Source of the DNA: Ginsengibacter sp963792025
Lineage (GTDB): Bacteria; Bacteroidota; Bacteroidia; Chitinophagales; Chitinophagaceae
Reading direction: 5' to 3'
DNA length: 64,000 nucleotides
NCBI GenBank assembly: GCA_963792025.1
Contig: CAWBUS010000006.1
Location: forward strand, 62,001 to 126,000
The notes beneath the pieces were generated by a model that was not told the DNA's origin, did not search any database, and saw nothing but the letters and a program-made list of their open reading frames with translations. Made by a program: the position numbers and the translations under genes. Numbering within the stretch: the first letter of the stretch is position 1; every line of letters begins with the position of its first letter. Shown here piece after piece: positions 9,766-18,938 of this stretch.

Positions 9766-10658
9766 ATAGTAATTGCTGAGGTTGTAAATTCTTTTTCTAC
9801 AACTAAATTTTTATAAGCGTTTTGAATTTGTATTCCTAAAGTTTCTTTCCATTGTTTTTTAAACGGTATGTTATCCAATGATTCCATCCCAATTACTTCT
9901 GCGGCAGTTCCACAAAAAAATGCAGCATCAGCGCCAAGCATTTCAGCAGTAGTGATTTGCCTTTCTACAACAGTAATATCAAGTGTTTCGCATAATTCCA
10001 ATACAGTTGCCCGCGTTATGCCAGGTAAAATATTTCCTAATTGAGGCGTATGCAAAACGCCATCTTTTTCTATAAAGACGTTTGCGCCGGGACCTTCAGC
10101 GATAAAGCCATTCATGTCATTGAATAATGCTTCGTCAAAACCCTTCGACTTTGCTTCCTGGCTGGCTAATATAGAATTTACATAATGCCCCGTTGCCTTT
10201 GCTTCAATCTTAAACCCTTTAGGATTAGGCCTTTCAAAGGAAGAAGTCATTACTTTCAATAATTTTTCACCGAGAAAAGGTTGCATTTCCCAGGTTTCAA
10301 TTACTATGAAGGATTCTTTATTTAGATTAAAACTCATATTGGCCGGAGCGTAAACTAACGGTCTTACATATGCGTCCTGCTGATTATTTTTTTCTAAAAT
10401 TTCGTACGTCGCTTTTATCAATTCATCGCCTGTCCATGGATAAGGAAGGTTTAAAGCTTCTGCCGAATTCTTTAGTCTTTCGAAGTGTTCATTCTCTTTA
10501 AATATTTTTGTTTTGCCTGATGCAGTTTTATAGGAACGAATCCCCTCAAATACGCCGTAGCCGTAATGAAGCGTCTGACTATATAAGTCAATTTTTATAT
10601 CAGCGGCCTTTACAATTTGGCCGTTGTGATAAATGAAAGTGTTTGAATTGTAATACAT
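9762..10658 (-). CDS. ilvE: Branched-chain amino acid aminotransferase
   Basis: This 298-residue fold-type IV PLP aminotransferase interconverts Leu/Ile/Val with their keto acids. It has LHYGYGVFEGIRSY, KENEHFERLKNSAEAL, the lysine of KATGHYVNSILA, ALFNDMNGFIAEGPGANVFI, and the PLP-phosphate loop LPGITRATVLEL, all in the normal order. It is the first structural gene of the ilv unit. Upstream lie a factor-independent terminator (10683-10714) and an Ile/Val/Leu-rich leader ORF (10736-10840), so its transcription is probably attenuated by branched-chain aminoacyl-tRNA supply. Confidence 0.96.
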   Translation of the reverse strand: MYYNSNTFIYHNGQIVKAADIKIDLYSQTLHYGYGVFEGIRSYKTASGKTKIFKENEHFERLKNSAEALNLPYPWTGDELIKATYEILEKNNQQDAYVRPLVYAPANMSFNLNKESFIVIETWEMQPFLGEKLLKVMTSSFERPNPKGFKIEAKATGHYVNSILASQEAKSKGFDEALFNDMNGFIAEGPGANVFIEKDGVLHTPQLGNILPGITRATVLELCETLDITVVERQITTAEMLGADAAFFCGTAAEVIGMESLDNIPFKKQWKETLGIQIQNAYKNLVVEKEFTTSAITI

Positions 10659-10682
10659 AATTTTTATTTCTTACGTGTGGTT

Positions 10683-10714
10683 AATAAAAAACCCCGCTTT
10701 TTTGGAGCGGGGTT
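10683..10714 (-). terminator. Attenuator terminator in front of ilvE
   Basis: Read on the minus strand, AACCCCGCT - 7-base loop - AGCGGGGTT forms a perfect 9-bp GC-rich stem followed at once by a T-run (TTTTTTATT). It lies 25 bases before the ilvE start and 22 bases after the stop of the leader ORF, so it would stop transcription inside the leader rather than at an operon end. The structure is seen directly; the regulatory role is inferred. Confidence 0.88.
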
Positions 10715-10735
10715 ATATACTTTGATTTTTATTTT

Positions 10736-10840
10736 TTAAGTAATAATTCCATCTCCAATGTTAAAGGGTATAATGACGCTGACAACAATATTAATTGCTG
10801 AAATATTTAGAATGCCATTATTTAGTTTGCCTGTTAACAT
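10736..10840 (-). CDS. ilv operon leader peptide (34 residues, Ile/Val/Leu-rich)
   Basis: This is a short ORF on the minus strand from ATG at 10838-10840 to TAA at 10736-10738. The 34-residue product contains about nine Ile, three Val and three Leu, with runs such as INIVVSVII and GDGIIT close to its end. It lies between a good Bacteroidota-type promoter and a strong terminator hairpin directly ahead of ilvE. This is the classic layout of ribosome-mediated attenuation: scarcity of charged Ile/Val/Leu tRNA would stall the ribosome and allow an antiterminator to form. Composition and position are seen; an explicit antiterminator pairing was not worked out. Confidence 0.8.
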   Translation of the reverse strand: MLTGKLNNGILNISAINIVVSVIIPFNIGDGIIT

Positions 10841-10857
10841 TGAAAAAAAATGTTTAA

Positions 10858-10888
10858 CAAACTTAACTAACCCTTTTGGAAAAACAAA
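10858..10888 (-). promoter_or_regulatory. Bacteroidota-type promoter of the ilv leader
   Basis: On the minus strand, TTTG (10885-10888) and TAAGTTTG (10858-10865) match the Bacteroidota housekeeping consensus (-33 TTTG, -7 TAnnTTTG) exactly, with a 19-base spacer. Transcription would start around 10851, about ten bases before the leader-peptide ATG. It lies in the gap after leuB, so the ilv unit can be transcribed independently of leuB. Confidence 0.7.
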
Positions 10889-10957
10889 GAACTTTTTTAT
10901 TAAACCGACATCTTATTCGTTATAATCTCTTCAATTCTTAATGAAATCCTTTCCTGA

Positions 10958-12073
10958 TTAAATAATCGTCGCTTTACCAAATGCAATATTCTTTGCATTA
11001 ATGTTTGGCGGAATATCATTACTGATATAATCGCTGGCGAATTCACCAATTGTTGACGTGTAATGCGGATTTTCCGGATCGATATCCTGCGATACAAATC
11101 CGTTATCCAATGTCCACGCAACCGCTTCCCTAACTTCGTCTGCCTCGTCGTGTAATCCAAAATAATCGAGCATCATGGCCGCAGATAAGATGGATCCAAC
11201 TGGATTCGCAATATCTTTTCCCGCTGCCTGCGGATACGAACCATGAATTGGCTCGAACAACGCAGATGAAACACCAATAGACGCAGATGGCAATAAACCT
11301 AATGAGCCGCTTATAACACTCGCCTCGTCGCTCAAAATATCACCAAACATATTTTCGGTAAGTATTATATCGAACTGTTTTGGGTTTACAATTAATTGCA
11401 TGGCTGCGTTATCTACGAACATGTAATCCACTTTCACATCGGCATAATCTGCTGCAATTTCCTGCACCGTTTTTCTCCATAACCTGGACGTTTCTAAAAC
11501 ATTTGCTTTATCAACTAATGTAAGTTTCTTTTTTCTTTGCTGCGCAGAAGCAAAAGCCAAACAGGCGATACGCTCAATTTCGCTCTTGTTATAAATACAT
11601 AAATCAGATGCTTCTGTACCATCTTCGCTCGTTTGCTTTTTTCCAAAATATATACCACCGGTTAATTCGCGATATATTATAAAGTCAACCTCTTGTAATT
11701 GTTTCTCTTTTAAAGGAGAAAGATGATGCAAAGAAGCAAAAGCTGTTACCGGCCGGATGTTTGCAAACAATTGTAATTCCTTCCTGAGCTTTAATAATCC
11801 TTGTTCAGGGCGAACTTTTGAACTAGGGTTATTATCATATCTTGGATGGCCGATGGCCCCAAATAAGATCGCATCACTTGTGCGGCAAATATCAATAGTG
11901 TGTTGTGGCAAGGGATCTCCGGTTTTATCAATGGCAACTGCTCCCATTAAACCATAGGTATATAAAAAATTGTGGCGATATTTTGCTGCTATTGCATTCA
12001 ACACTTTTATCGATTGGTGTGTTACTTCCGGTCCCACTCCATCACCCAATATAACCGCGATCCTCTTTTCCAT
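10958..12073 (-). CDS. leuB: 3-isopropylmalate dehydrogenase
   Basis: This NAD-dependent enzyme oxidises and decarboxylates 3-isopropylmalate in leucine synthesis. It is intact at 371 residues. It has the N-terminal ILGDGVGPEV, the substrate-binding arginine region PEQGLLKLRKELQLFANIRPV, YRELTGGIYFG, VDKANVLETSRLWR, the metal-binding aspartates in ENMFGDILSDEAS and the adenine-binding EPIHGSYPQAAGKDIANP. A 31-base gap follows the upstream ABC-ATPase gene, so these two are probably co-transcribed. leuC and leuD (isopropylmalate isomerase), usual neighbours of leuA/leuB, are not present in the window. Confidence 0.96.
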   Translation of the reverse strand: MEKRIAVILGDGVGPEVTHQSIKVLNAIAAKYRHNFLYTYGLMGAVAIDKTGDPLPQHTIDICRTSDAILFGAIGHPRYDNNPSSKVRPEQGLLKLRKELQLFANIRPVTAFASLHHLSPLKEKQLQEVDFIIYRELTGGIYFGKKQTSEDGTEASDLCIYNKSEIERIACLAFASAQQRKKKLTLVDKANVLETSRLWRKTVQEIAADYADVKVDYMFVDNAAMQLIVNPKQFDIILTENMFGDILSDEASVISGSLGLLPSASIGVSSALFEPIHGSYPQAAGKDIANPVGSILSAAMMLDYFGLHDEADEVREAVAWTLDNGFVSQDIDPENPHYTSTIGEFASDYISNDIPPNINAKNIAFGKATII

Positions 12074-12104
12074 TCTTATGTATATTTATTATTTTTCATT
12101 TTTA

Positions 12105-13554
12105 TTATGCGGCAATTCTTCCCTGTTCAAGTTTTAATGTATAGGTTACACACGGCGGAATTTCTTCCTCATAATGGCTAACATACACCAATGTTTTTTT
12201 CATTCGAACGCATACCTCATTTATCAACGCAATGAACCATGCGCTTACCTCCTGATCCAATCCCTGGCAAGGTTCATCCAGGATTAACAAAGGCGGATTT
12301 TTAACCAATGCCCTCGCCAGGAGAACAAGTCTTTGTTCACCGTTAGATAACTGTTTGAATAACCGGTTTTCGAATTGTTCCAAATGCAACAACGACATCC
12401 AGTCTTTTACGATTGATTTTTGCGTTTCATTTAATTTTTTAAACAACCCAATAGTATCAAACAAACCCGGATGCTACCACTTCAAAACAAGAACACGCTG
12501 CATCAAAATAATGATGCAACTCCGGCGACACATAACCAATTTTCTGTTTGATATCCCAAATAGATTCACCACTGCCCTTCTTCCTGTCAAATAAATAAAT
12601 TTCGTTGGCAAATGCCTGTGGATTATCTCCTGTAATCAAACTTAATAAAGTGGATTTACCTGAACCGTTATGCCCCGAAACATTCCAGCATTCTCCTTTA
12701 TTTACCTTCCAGTTGATATTGTCCAGAATTTTTCTTCCATTATAAATTATATTGGTATCAACCATCTTGATTGCAACCGAAAACTCTGCATGGTTATATA
12801 CCGGAGTTATTGATTCCAGTGGCTTTGAATTCAATAACCGCAAGTTATTTTTCTCCTGAGCAGGACGTTTAAGTTCGTTACGCGATATCTTTTGTTTTAA
12901 TTCACCATTATCCAGTAAGGCAACATGAGTGATGGACGCCGGTAAATCAGTGTAAGATGTAACCAATAAAACATGCATGCCTTTTGCCACGAGATTGTCT
13001 ATAATGGAATTCAGTAACCTTCTTGCAGCAACATCAAGCCCGGTGTAAGGGCTATCTAGTAAAAGCCAATCTGCATTTTGCAGAATTGCCCTGGCCAGTT
13101 GAAAACGTTTATGCTCGCCGTTAGACAACTGGATAAGTCTTGTGTACCGAATATATCCAATGCCTAACATTTCCAAAGTTTCCTGAATCACTTTTTCATC
13201 GCCGGATAAATTTTCCAAAACATCATTTACCATCAAAGCATCTTCCGTATCGCAGGAATTGAAGCGTTGCTGGTAATAAAATGTATTTGTATTAGAAAGG
13301 TTTTTAAAATGATGCTGTTGTGGAATGACGACAATCCGGGGTGTTTCGTCTTTTTTGATTTGAAACTTAATATTACCAGCGTTAAAATATTTACTTGAGA
13401 GAGTTTTTATTAAGGTTGATTTACCGCTTCCGGATGGCCCGATAATCGCCAGGCATTCACCATGATCAATTTTAAATGAAAGATTATTTAACACAGCTTT
13501 CCCTAACAACTGAACTGTTAGGTTTTTTACCTCCAAAAGAAATGCCTGTTTCAT
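12105..13554 (-). CDS. Double-ATPase ABC protein, ModF-like (one frameshift)
   Basis: Two ABC ATPase domains sit in one chain with no membrane segments. The first has Walker A GPSGSGKST (about residues 39-47), signature LSNGEHKR and Walker B LLLDSPYTGLD. The second has Walker A GHNGSGKST, then after a +1 frame change near 12462 the signature LSNGEQRL and Walker B LILDEPCQGLD. Correcting one base gives 482 residues, as in E. coli ModF (PhrA) and its Bacteroidota relatives. Such proteins lack cognate permeases and their substrate or target is unclear; a translational or regulatory ATPase role is possible. The gene lies between leuA (behind a terminator) and leuB, where leuC/leuD might be expected. 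Confidence 0.82.
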
Positions 13555-13699
13555 TTTAATTTAATAAGAATCCGGATTCTGCCAGGGTCGCTTCAAATGC
13601 TTCTATTTGCTTTATATTACTTAAGACATAATCAAAACAAAGCAGAATTTTTATAAAATAAATGTGTCCAACAAAGTTCTGCGGTCATCTTCATTAGTT

Positions 13700-13724
13700 A
13701 AAAAAGTGGGGGACAATCCCCCAC
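13700..13724 (-). terminator. Factor-independent terminator after leuA
   Basis: GTGGGGGA - 3-base loop - TCCCCCAC is a perfect 8-bp stem (13706-13724), followed on the minus strand by six T. It lies 28 bases beyond the leuA stop and separates leuA from the ABC/leuB genes. Confidence 0.88.
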
Positions 13725-13751
13725 CTATCATAAAACTAAAACTGCATAAAA

Positions 13752-14920
13752 CTAAGTTGTAACAAAACTCTTTTCTTTATAATCAGTTGCAAGCTTCGTA
13801 AGATCTTTATCTTCAATTTCTTTTTTACTGTCGGCTACTTGTAAAAACCAGCCATACAAAACGTCGACATCGTTTCGGTTAAACTCATAACCCAGTTTTT
13901 TAAAACGATGCGCCAGTGCACTACGTCCACTCCTCGCCGTTAGTACTATCTTTGAATCATCTGCGCCAACGTCAAGCGGGTTAATAATTTCATACGTCAG
14001 CGCATCCTTTAAGAATCCGTCCTGGTGGATGCCGGATGAATGAGAAAAGGCATTACTGCCCACGATAGCCTTATTTGGCTGCACCGGCATACGCATAATG
14101 TCCGAAACTTTCCTGCTCATCGGGTTCAGTTGCGCTGCATCAACACTGGTATAAAAATTTAAATGTTTATGTTGCTTAATTATCATCACAACTTCTTCAA
14201 GTGACGTGTTGCCAGCTCTTTCACCCAAACCATTAATGGTGCATTCTATCTGCCTTGCGCCACTAATAACGCCTGCAATAGAGTTGGCAGTTGCCAATCC
14301 CAGGTCGTTATGACAATGGCATGATATAACTGCCTTATCAATGTTAGAAACATTATTAATTAAATAAGCAATTTTTTCTCCATATTGATATGGTAAGCAA
14401 TAACCGGTGGTGTCAGGAATATTTACTGTTGTTGCACCCGGCTTTAATAACGGCTTCTATAACTTTTGCCAGGTAATCGTTATCAGTTCTTCCAGCATCT
14501 TCTGCGTAAAATTCTATATTATCAGTATAATTTCTTGCCCACGTTACACATTGGATGGCCCTGGCTAAAATGTCTTCTCTGTTGGAGTTGAATTTACTTT
14601 TGATGTGAGAATCTGATGTACCAATGCCGGTATGAATTCGTGGACGCTTTGCATATTTTAATGCTTCGCCAGCTACCTGTATATCTTTTTCAACTGCACG
14701 TGATAGCGCACATACAGTCGCATTAGTTAATAGTTTTTGAAATTTCATTTACCGAAGCAAAATCTCCAGGGCTCGAAATCGGGAAGCCAGCCTCAATAAC
14801 ATCAACTCCTAAACGCTCAAGATCAAGTGCCAGCTCAACTTTTTCTTTTGTGTTAAGTTTACAGCCGGGTACCTGCTCGCCATCGCGGAGTGTGGTATCG
14901 AATATTATTACTTTGTCCAT
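13752..14920 (-). CDS. leuA: 2-isopropylmalate synthase, two frameshifts
   Basis: This enzyme condenses acetyl-CoA with 2-oxoisovalerate, the first committed step to leucine. Three frame segments combine into 388 residues, the short LeuA type without the long C-terminal regulatory domain. They are the start FDTTLRDGEQVPGCKLN (the HMGL-like catalytic signature TLRDGEQ), GVDVIEAGFP, and after a +1 shift near 14740 the stretch ALSRAVEKDI, HTGIGTSDSH. After another +1 shift near 14438 come NIPDTTGYCLPY, the metal site ISCHCHNDLGLATANS and INGLGERAGNTSLEE. The catalytic and metal residues are all kept, so the breaks look like sequence errors. An intact terminator follows, and a possible attenuator precedes it. 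Confidence 0.93.
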
Positions 14921-14978
14921 AGCATCTTATTACTTAATTCATAATAAATTGTCACTTTGTTCATAGCAATCGTCAGGA

Positions 14979-15005
14979 GAAAAAAAAGGTTACCTGCAAT
15001 AACCT
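14979..15005 (-). terminator. Candidate attenuator hairpin upstream of leuA
   Basis: On the minus strand, AGGTTA - 7-base loop - TAACCT is followed by eight T, about 60 bases before the leuA start. The stem is only six pairs, so this is weaker than the ilvE leader terminator. A 9-codon ORF rich in Leu/Ile (M-K-L-L-I-L-S-A-M, 15067-15096, minus) lies upstream. Together they could be a leucine attenuator, but no matching promoter was found. Confidence 0.4.
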
Positions 15006-15138
15006 GATATTGTGAGTATGAAAGTAGAATATATGAAAGAAAGATTTTAAACAAAAAAACAGAAATTTACATTGCCGAAAGGATTAGTAATTTCATGCAG
15101 CCCCTGTTATTACTGCCATTCGCGGTAAAATTATTACG

Positions 15139-16695
15139 ATGCCCAACAGATCAACCGATTCGTTATTTCAATTGATTCATTCCCTTCAAAAGAGCGAAAA
15201 GAGGAATTTTAAGCTTTATGTGCAAAGAAACTCGTCATCGCCCGATCTTAAAATTGTACAATTATTTGATGCGTTGGACAAGATGAAAGATTATGATGAA
15301 AAGGAACTCATCAACAAAACTGTCTCCATAAAAAAAGAACAGCTTTCTAACATGAAAGCACATTTGTATAAGCAAATACTGGCAAGCCTTCGTGTTCTTG
15401 AAAACAATGAAAACATAGATATTCAACTACACGAACAATTGGATTATGCACGGATTTTATACAACAAAGGCCTTTACCTGCAAAGCCTTAAGATACTAGA
15501 CCGGGTAAAAGAAAATGCGATTACCTACAATCAAATGACCTTTCTGATTGAAGTGCTGTTCCTGGAGAAGAAAATTGAAACGTTGCATATTACAAGAAGT
15601 ATGCAGGACCGGGCAGATGCGCTCTCACAACAATCCATCCAATCCAACGTTCAATTAGAGCGGGTAACTAAACTCTCCAACTTAGCATTATTATTATATA
15701 GCTGGTATATAAAAAATGGCCACGCAAGAAACAGTGATGATGAAAAACAAGTTGAAAATTATTTCCTCGAACACCTTACAGACGATATAAAAAACCCTGA
15801 AGGTTTTTATGAAAAATTATATTACAATCAAAGCTACTGTTGGAATGCCTTTATACGACAGGACTTTTTGATGTATTACCGTTATACTCAAAAATGGGTT
15901 GATCTTTTTACCGACGAATCGGGGATGAAAGAAATAGAAACAGCCAATTATATAAAAGGATTGCACAATTTATTAAATGCGCATTTCACGTTAAGAAATT
16001 ATAGTGGCTTTTCTAAAACGATACAGTTACTGGAAGCCTTTCGCGATTCGGACATTGTGAAACAAAGCAACAATAACCAGGTGCAGGTGTTTATTTATTT
16101 GTATACCTCAAAACTTAATCAGCATTTTCTCGAAGGAACTTTTAAAGAAGGAATTGAAATAGTTCCTGAAATAGAAAAACAACTGAAAGATTTTAGCAAT
16201 TACATGGATCACCACCGGGTGCTGGTTTTTTATTATAAAATTGCCTCATTATATTTTGGCGCAGGGGACTATGATACTGCAATAGATTATTTAAATAAGA
16301 TCATTAACTGGAAAGTTGATCTGCGCAACGACCTGCAATGTTATGCACGATTGCTGCATTTGATTTCTCATTATGAACTGGGCAACTTTCAATTACTGGA
16401 ATATCTTATCAAATCAGTGTATCGTTTTATGGCGAAGATGCAAAACTTAAGCCTTGTAGAAGAAGAGATGTTTAAGTTTTTAAAGAATTCATTCTATCTC
16501 TCTGCTAGAAAACTGCAGCCTGAATTTGAAAAGTTATTGAACAAAATAAAACATCTTGAAAAGAGTCGTTTTGAGACAAGAGCCTTTGCTTATCTGGATA
16601 TTATTTCATGGCTTGAGAGTAAGGTATATAATAAGCCGGTGTATGAAATTATAAGGGAGAAATATTTGACTGGGAAGAGAGTTGCACAAACTTGA
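15139..16695 (+). CDS. Helical-repeat (TPR-like) protein of unknown function
   Basis: This is a 518-residue soluble protein with no signal peptide or membrane segment. It is almost entirely alpha-helical in composition, with paired helices typical of TPR-like superhelices (for example LYLQSLKILDRVKENAITYNQ and YDTAIDYLNKIINW, where alternate aromatic and small residues match the TPR spacing). No catalytic motif is visible. The conserved-looking opening (DSLFQLIHSLQKSEKRNFKLY) suggests a lineage-specific cytoplasmic scaffold found in Chitinophagaceae-type genomes. It is divergent from leuA and stands alone. I do not recognise a function. Confidence 0.7.
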   Translation: MPNRSTDSLFQLIHSLQKSEKRNFKLYVQRNSSSPDLKIVQLFDALDKMKDYDEKELINKTVSIKKEQLSNMKAHLYKQILASLRVLENNENIDIQLHEQLDYARILYNKGLYLQSLKILDRVKENAITYNQMTFLIEVLFLEKKIETLHITRSMQDRADALSQQSIQSNVQLERVTKLSNLALLLYSWYIKNGHARNSDDEKQVENYFLEHLTDDIKNPEGFYEKLYYNQSYCWNAFIRQDFLMYYRYTQKWVDLFTDESGMKEIETANYIKGLHNLLNAHFTLRNYSGFSKTIQLLEAFRDSDIVKQSNNNQVQVFIYLYTSKLNQHFLEGTFKEGIEIVPEIEKQLKDFSNYMDHHRVLVFYYKIASLYFGAGDYDTAIDYLNKIINWKVDLRNDLQCYARLLHLISHYELGNFQLLEYLIKSVYRFMAKMQNLSLVEEEMFKFLKNSFYLSARKLQPEFEKLLNKIKHLEKSRFETRAFAYLDIISWLESKVYNKPVYEIIREKYLTGKRVAQT

Positions 16696-16809
16696 ACGTC
16701 GAAGATATGAGACCAGCTTATAATTTTTTTCAATTGTGAATGTCTTTCTTAACAGAACGATTAGCGACAACAACTTTTCAAAATAAATTCAAATATAATT
16801 TTATCAAAA

Positions 16810-17862
16810 ATGGCGACAACAATGAAAGCAGCCGTGTTACATGGCGCCAAAGATATTCGGCTTGAAAATTTAAAAACACCTGATTTGTCACGGGGTATGG
16901 TGCTACTTCGGGTGCAAAGAGTAGGTATTTGCGGATCGGATTTGCATTATTTTGAAGATGGATACTGCGGAAGTTTTACACCTACCAGGCCATTTATCCT
17001 TGGCCATGAGTTAACGGGAGAAGTAGTAGAAGTAGGCGATAATACACACCCGTTACTTTTACCGGGAACAAGAGTTACCGTTAATCCTGCCAGGGCCTGC
17101 GGCTTTTGTGATTATTGCAAAAGCGGCAGGGGAAATCTCTGCCCCAATACAATTATGTTGGGCAGCGGAAGTACCAATCCGCCGACAAATGGAGCGATGG
17201 CTGAATTTGTAACAGTAAGAGCTGATCAATGTCACATCTTACCTGCAGGGTTAGACGACGGATTAGGAGCCATGATAGAACCGTTGGCGGTTGCGCTCCA
17301 CGCGGTAAAGCGACCGTCTACCATATCAGGGAAGAAGGTTTTGATTATAGGCGGCGGAACCATCGGCTTAATAACGGCTTTAACAGCCAAGGCTTTTGGG
17401 GCCGTGCCGGTAGTGGTAAGCGATACAGTATCTGAGAGAAGAAAATCGGCATTAGACTGCGGCGTTGATTTAGTATTGGACCCTGCAGAGAAAAACCTGC
17501 AGCAAAAAGTAAAAGAAATAACGGGCGATGGATTTGACGTAATCTTTGAAGCTTCGGGGGCCGCGCCTGCATTGCGCCAGGCTTTTGATTTGGCAAAACC
17601 TGGGGGCACTATCGTTCAGATTGGGACATTGGGTACCGAAGATATTCCCCTTCCGGCAAACCAGGTTATGGCGAAAGAAATTCAATTCATGGGTTCTTTC
17701 CGATATGGGAATGTCTTTGATGAAGCAATAAGGCTGGTGGTGGCAGGAAGAATTGATCTGCGTCTATTCGTAACCGATATATTACCATTGCAAGATATTG
17801 CCAAAGCCATGCATATTGCCGCAGACAAAACCAATGCATTAAAAGTGCAGCTTGAGATATAG
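16810..17862 (+). CDS. Zn-dependent medium-chain dehydrogenase, L-idonate 5-dehydrogenase-like
   Basis: This 350-residue MDR-family alcohol dehydrogenase has the catalytic Zn motif ICGSDLHYFEDG with GHELTGEVVEVG, the four-cysteine structural Zn loop CGFCDYCKSGRGNLC, and the Rossmann motif IIGGGTIGL. The sequence around LHYFEDG.CGSF, INP/VNPARACG and GSFRYGNVFDEAI resembles L-idonate 5-dehydrogenase (IdnD) more than sorbitol or threonine dehydrogenase; that is by-eye similarity. It would oxidise a polyol or aldonate with NAD(P). The next gene encodes a 3-dehydro-L-gulonate-type reductase 43 bases downstream, which supports a sugar-acid role. Confidence 0.83.
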   Translation: MATTMKAAVLHGAKDIRLENLKTPDLSRGMVLLRVQRVGICGSDLHYFEDGYCGSFTPTRPFILGHELTGEVVEVGDNTHPLLLPGTRVTVNPARACGFCDYCKSGRGNLCPNTIMLGSGSTNPPTNGAMAEFVTVRADQCHILPAGLDDGLGAMIEPLAVALHAVKRPSTISGKKVLIIGGGTIGLITALTAKAFGAVPVVVSDTVSERRKSALDCGVDLVLDPAEKNLQQKVKEITGDGFDVIFEASGAAPALRQAFDLAKPGGTIVQIGTLGTEDIPLPANQVMAKEIQFMGSFRYGNVFDEAIRLVVAGRIDLRLFVTDILPLQDIAKAMHIAADKTNALKVQLEI

Positions 17863-17905
17863 ATTGACAGAATTACTAATACAGAAATTTATAAAAACGA
17901 TAAAT

Positions 17906-18922
17906 ATGCCGGACGATACAACAACCCTGATCTCACCAAAACAGATGCAGGAACGTTTTGAAACTATTTTAGATAAACTGGGTTTTACAAAAGAAAAATC
18001 CCGGGTAATTGCGGAAATATTTACAGCCAATAGCATTGACGGAATTTATACACATGGAGTGAATCGGTTTCCTGCTTTTGTAAATTATGTAAAACTAGGG
18101 CATGTTAAGCCTGATGCAATTCCAACTTTGCACCACAAGTTCGGCGGCATAGAACAGTGGGACGGGCGCCAGGGCCCGGGAATATTGAATGCTATTCATG
18201 CTACAGAAACTGCTATGAACCTTGCAAAACAAAATGGCATTGGCTGCGTGGCTTTGGCCAACACCAATCATTGGATACGCGGCGGAACTTACGGCTGGCA
18301 GGCGGCGAAGGCCGGCTTTGTTTTTATCGGCATCACCAATACCATCAGCGTGATGCCTGCCTGGGGAGCTATCGATTCAAAACTGGGGAACAATCCGTTT
18401 GTAATGGCATTACCATACAAGGACGAGGCAATTGTATTGGATATGGCAATGTCGCAATATTCTTATGGCGCTATGGAATTAGCCGTATTTAAAAATGAAA
18501 AGCTAGCGGTTCCCGGTGGATTTAATAATGATAACGAGATGACAAATGATCCGGCGGAAATACTTGCTTCGAGGCGTGCTTTACCCATCGGTTATTGGAA
18601 AGGTGCAGGGATGTCGCTGTTGCTGGATATTTTTACTACTGTGCTTTCTGGCGGCCTGGCGGGACACGAAATAACTAAAGCCGGTTCGGAAACAAACATC
18701 TCTCAGTTATTTATTGCTATAGATGTTTCTAAATTGAGTAATCACTCCCTGATTGCAAAAACTGTAAATGAAATTATTGATGACTATCATCTATCCGTAC
18801 CCGCAGATGCTTCTAAAAAAATAACCTTCCCAGGCGAACGTGTCTTACAAAACAGGAGAAAGAATCTAGCCAATGGAATACCAGTGCTAAGGAATGTATG
18901 GGATCAAATCATGGAACTCTAA
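17906..18922 (+). CDS. Ldh2-family oxidoreductase, 3-dehydro-L-gulonate 2-dehydrogenase-like
   Basis: This 338-residue protein belongs to the malate/L-lactate dehydrogenase 2 family (YiaK/DlgD branch), which reduces 2-keto acids or diketo-sugar acids with NAD(P)H using a non-Rossmann fold. The motifs are DGIYTHGVNRFPAFV (catalytic histidine), NTNHWIRGGTYGWQAA, GNNPFVMALPY, LDMAMSQYSYG and YWKGAGMSLLLDI, which fit the YiaK subgroup. I chose the ATG at 17906 (MPDDTTT) because the longer in-frame extension starts before the end of the preceding dehydrogenase gene. With the idonate-type dehydrogenase upstream it forms a two-gene L-gulonate/L-idonate interconversion unit. Confidence 0.83.
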   Translation: MPDDTTTLISPKQMQERFETILDKLGFTKEKSRVIAEIFTANSIDGIYTHGVNRFPAFVNYVKLGHVKPDAIPTLHHKFGGIEQWDGRQGPGILNAIHATETAMNLAKQNGIGCVALANTNHWIRGGTYGWQAAKAGFVFIGITNTISVMPAWGAIDSKLGNNPFVMALPYKDEAIVLDMAMSQYSYGAMELAVFKNEKLAVPGGFNNDNEMTNDPAEILASRRALPIGYWKGAGMSLLLDIFTTVLSGGLAGHEITKAGSETNISQLFIAIDVSKLSNHSLIAKTVNEIIDDYHLSVPADASKKITFPGERVLQNRRKNLANGIPVLRNVWDQIMEL

Positions 18923-18938
18923 AATAAATACTTATAAT

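Noticed and set aside
15103..15183. Plus-strand Leu-rich short ORF (M-Q-P-L-L-L-L-P...) ahead of the helical-repeat gene
   Set aside because: It overlaps the start of that gene and has no hairpin; the composition is probably chance.
17229..17731. Several plus- and minus-strand ORFs inside the idonate dehydrogenase gene
   Set aside because: All lie within an intact, well-supported coding frame and have biased, low-complexity translations.
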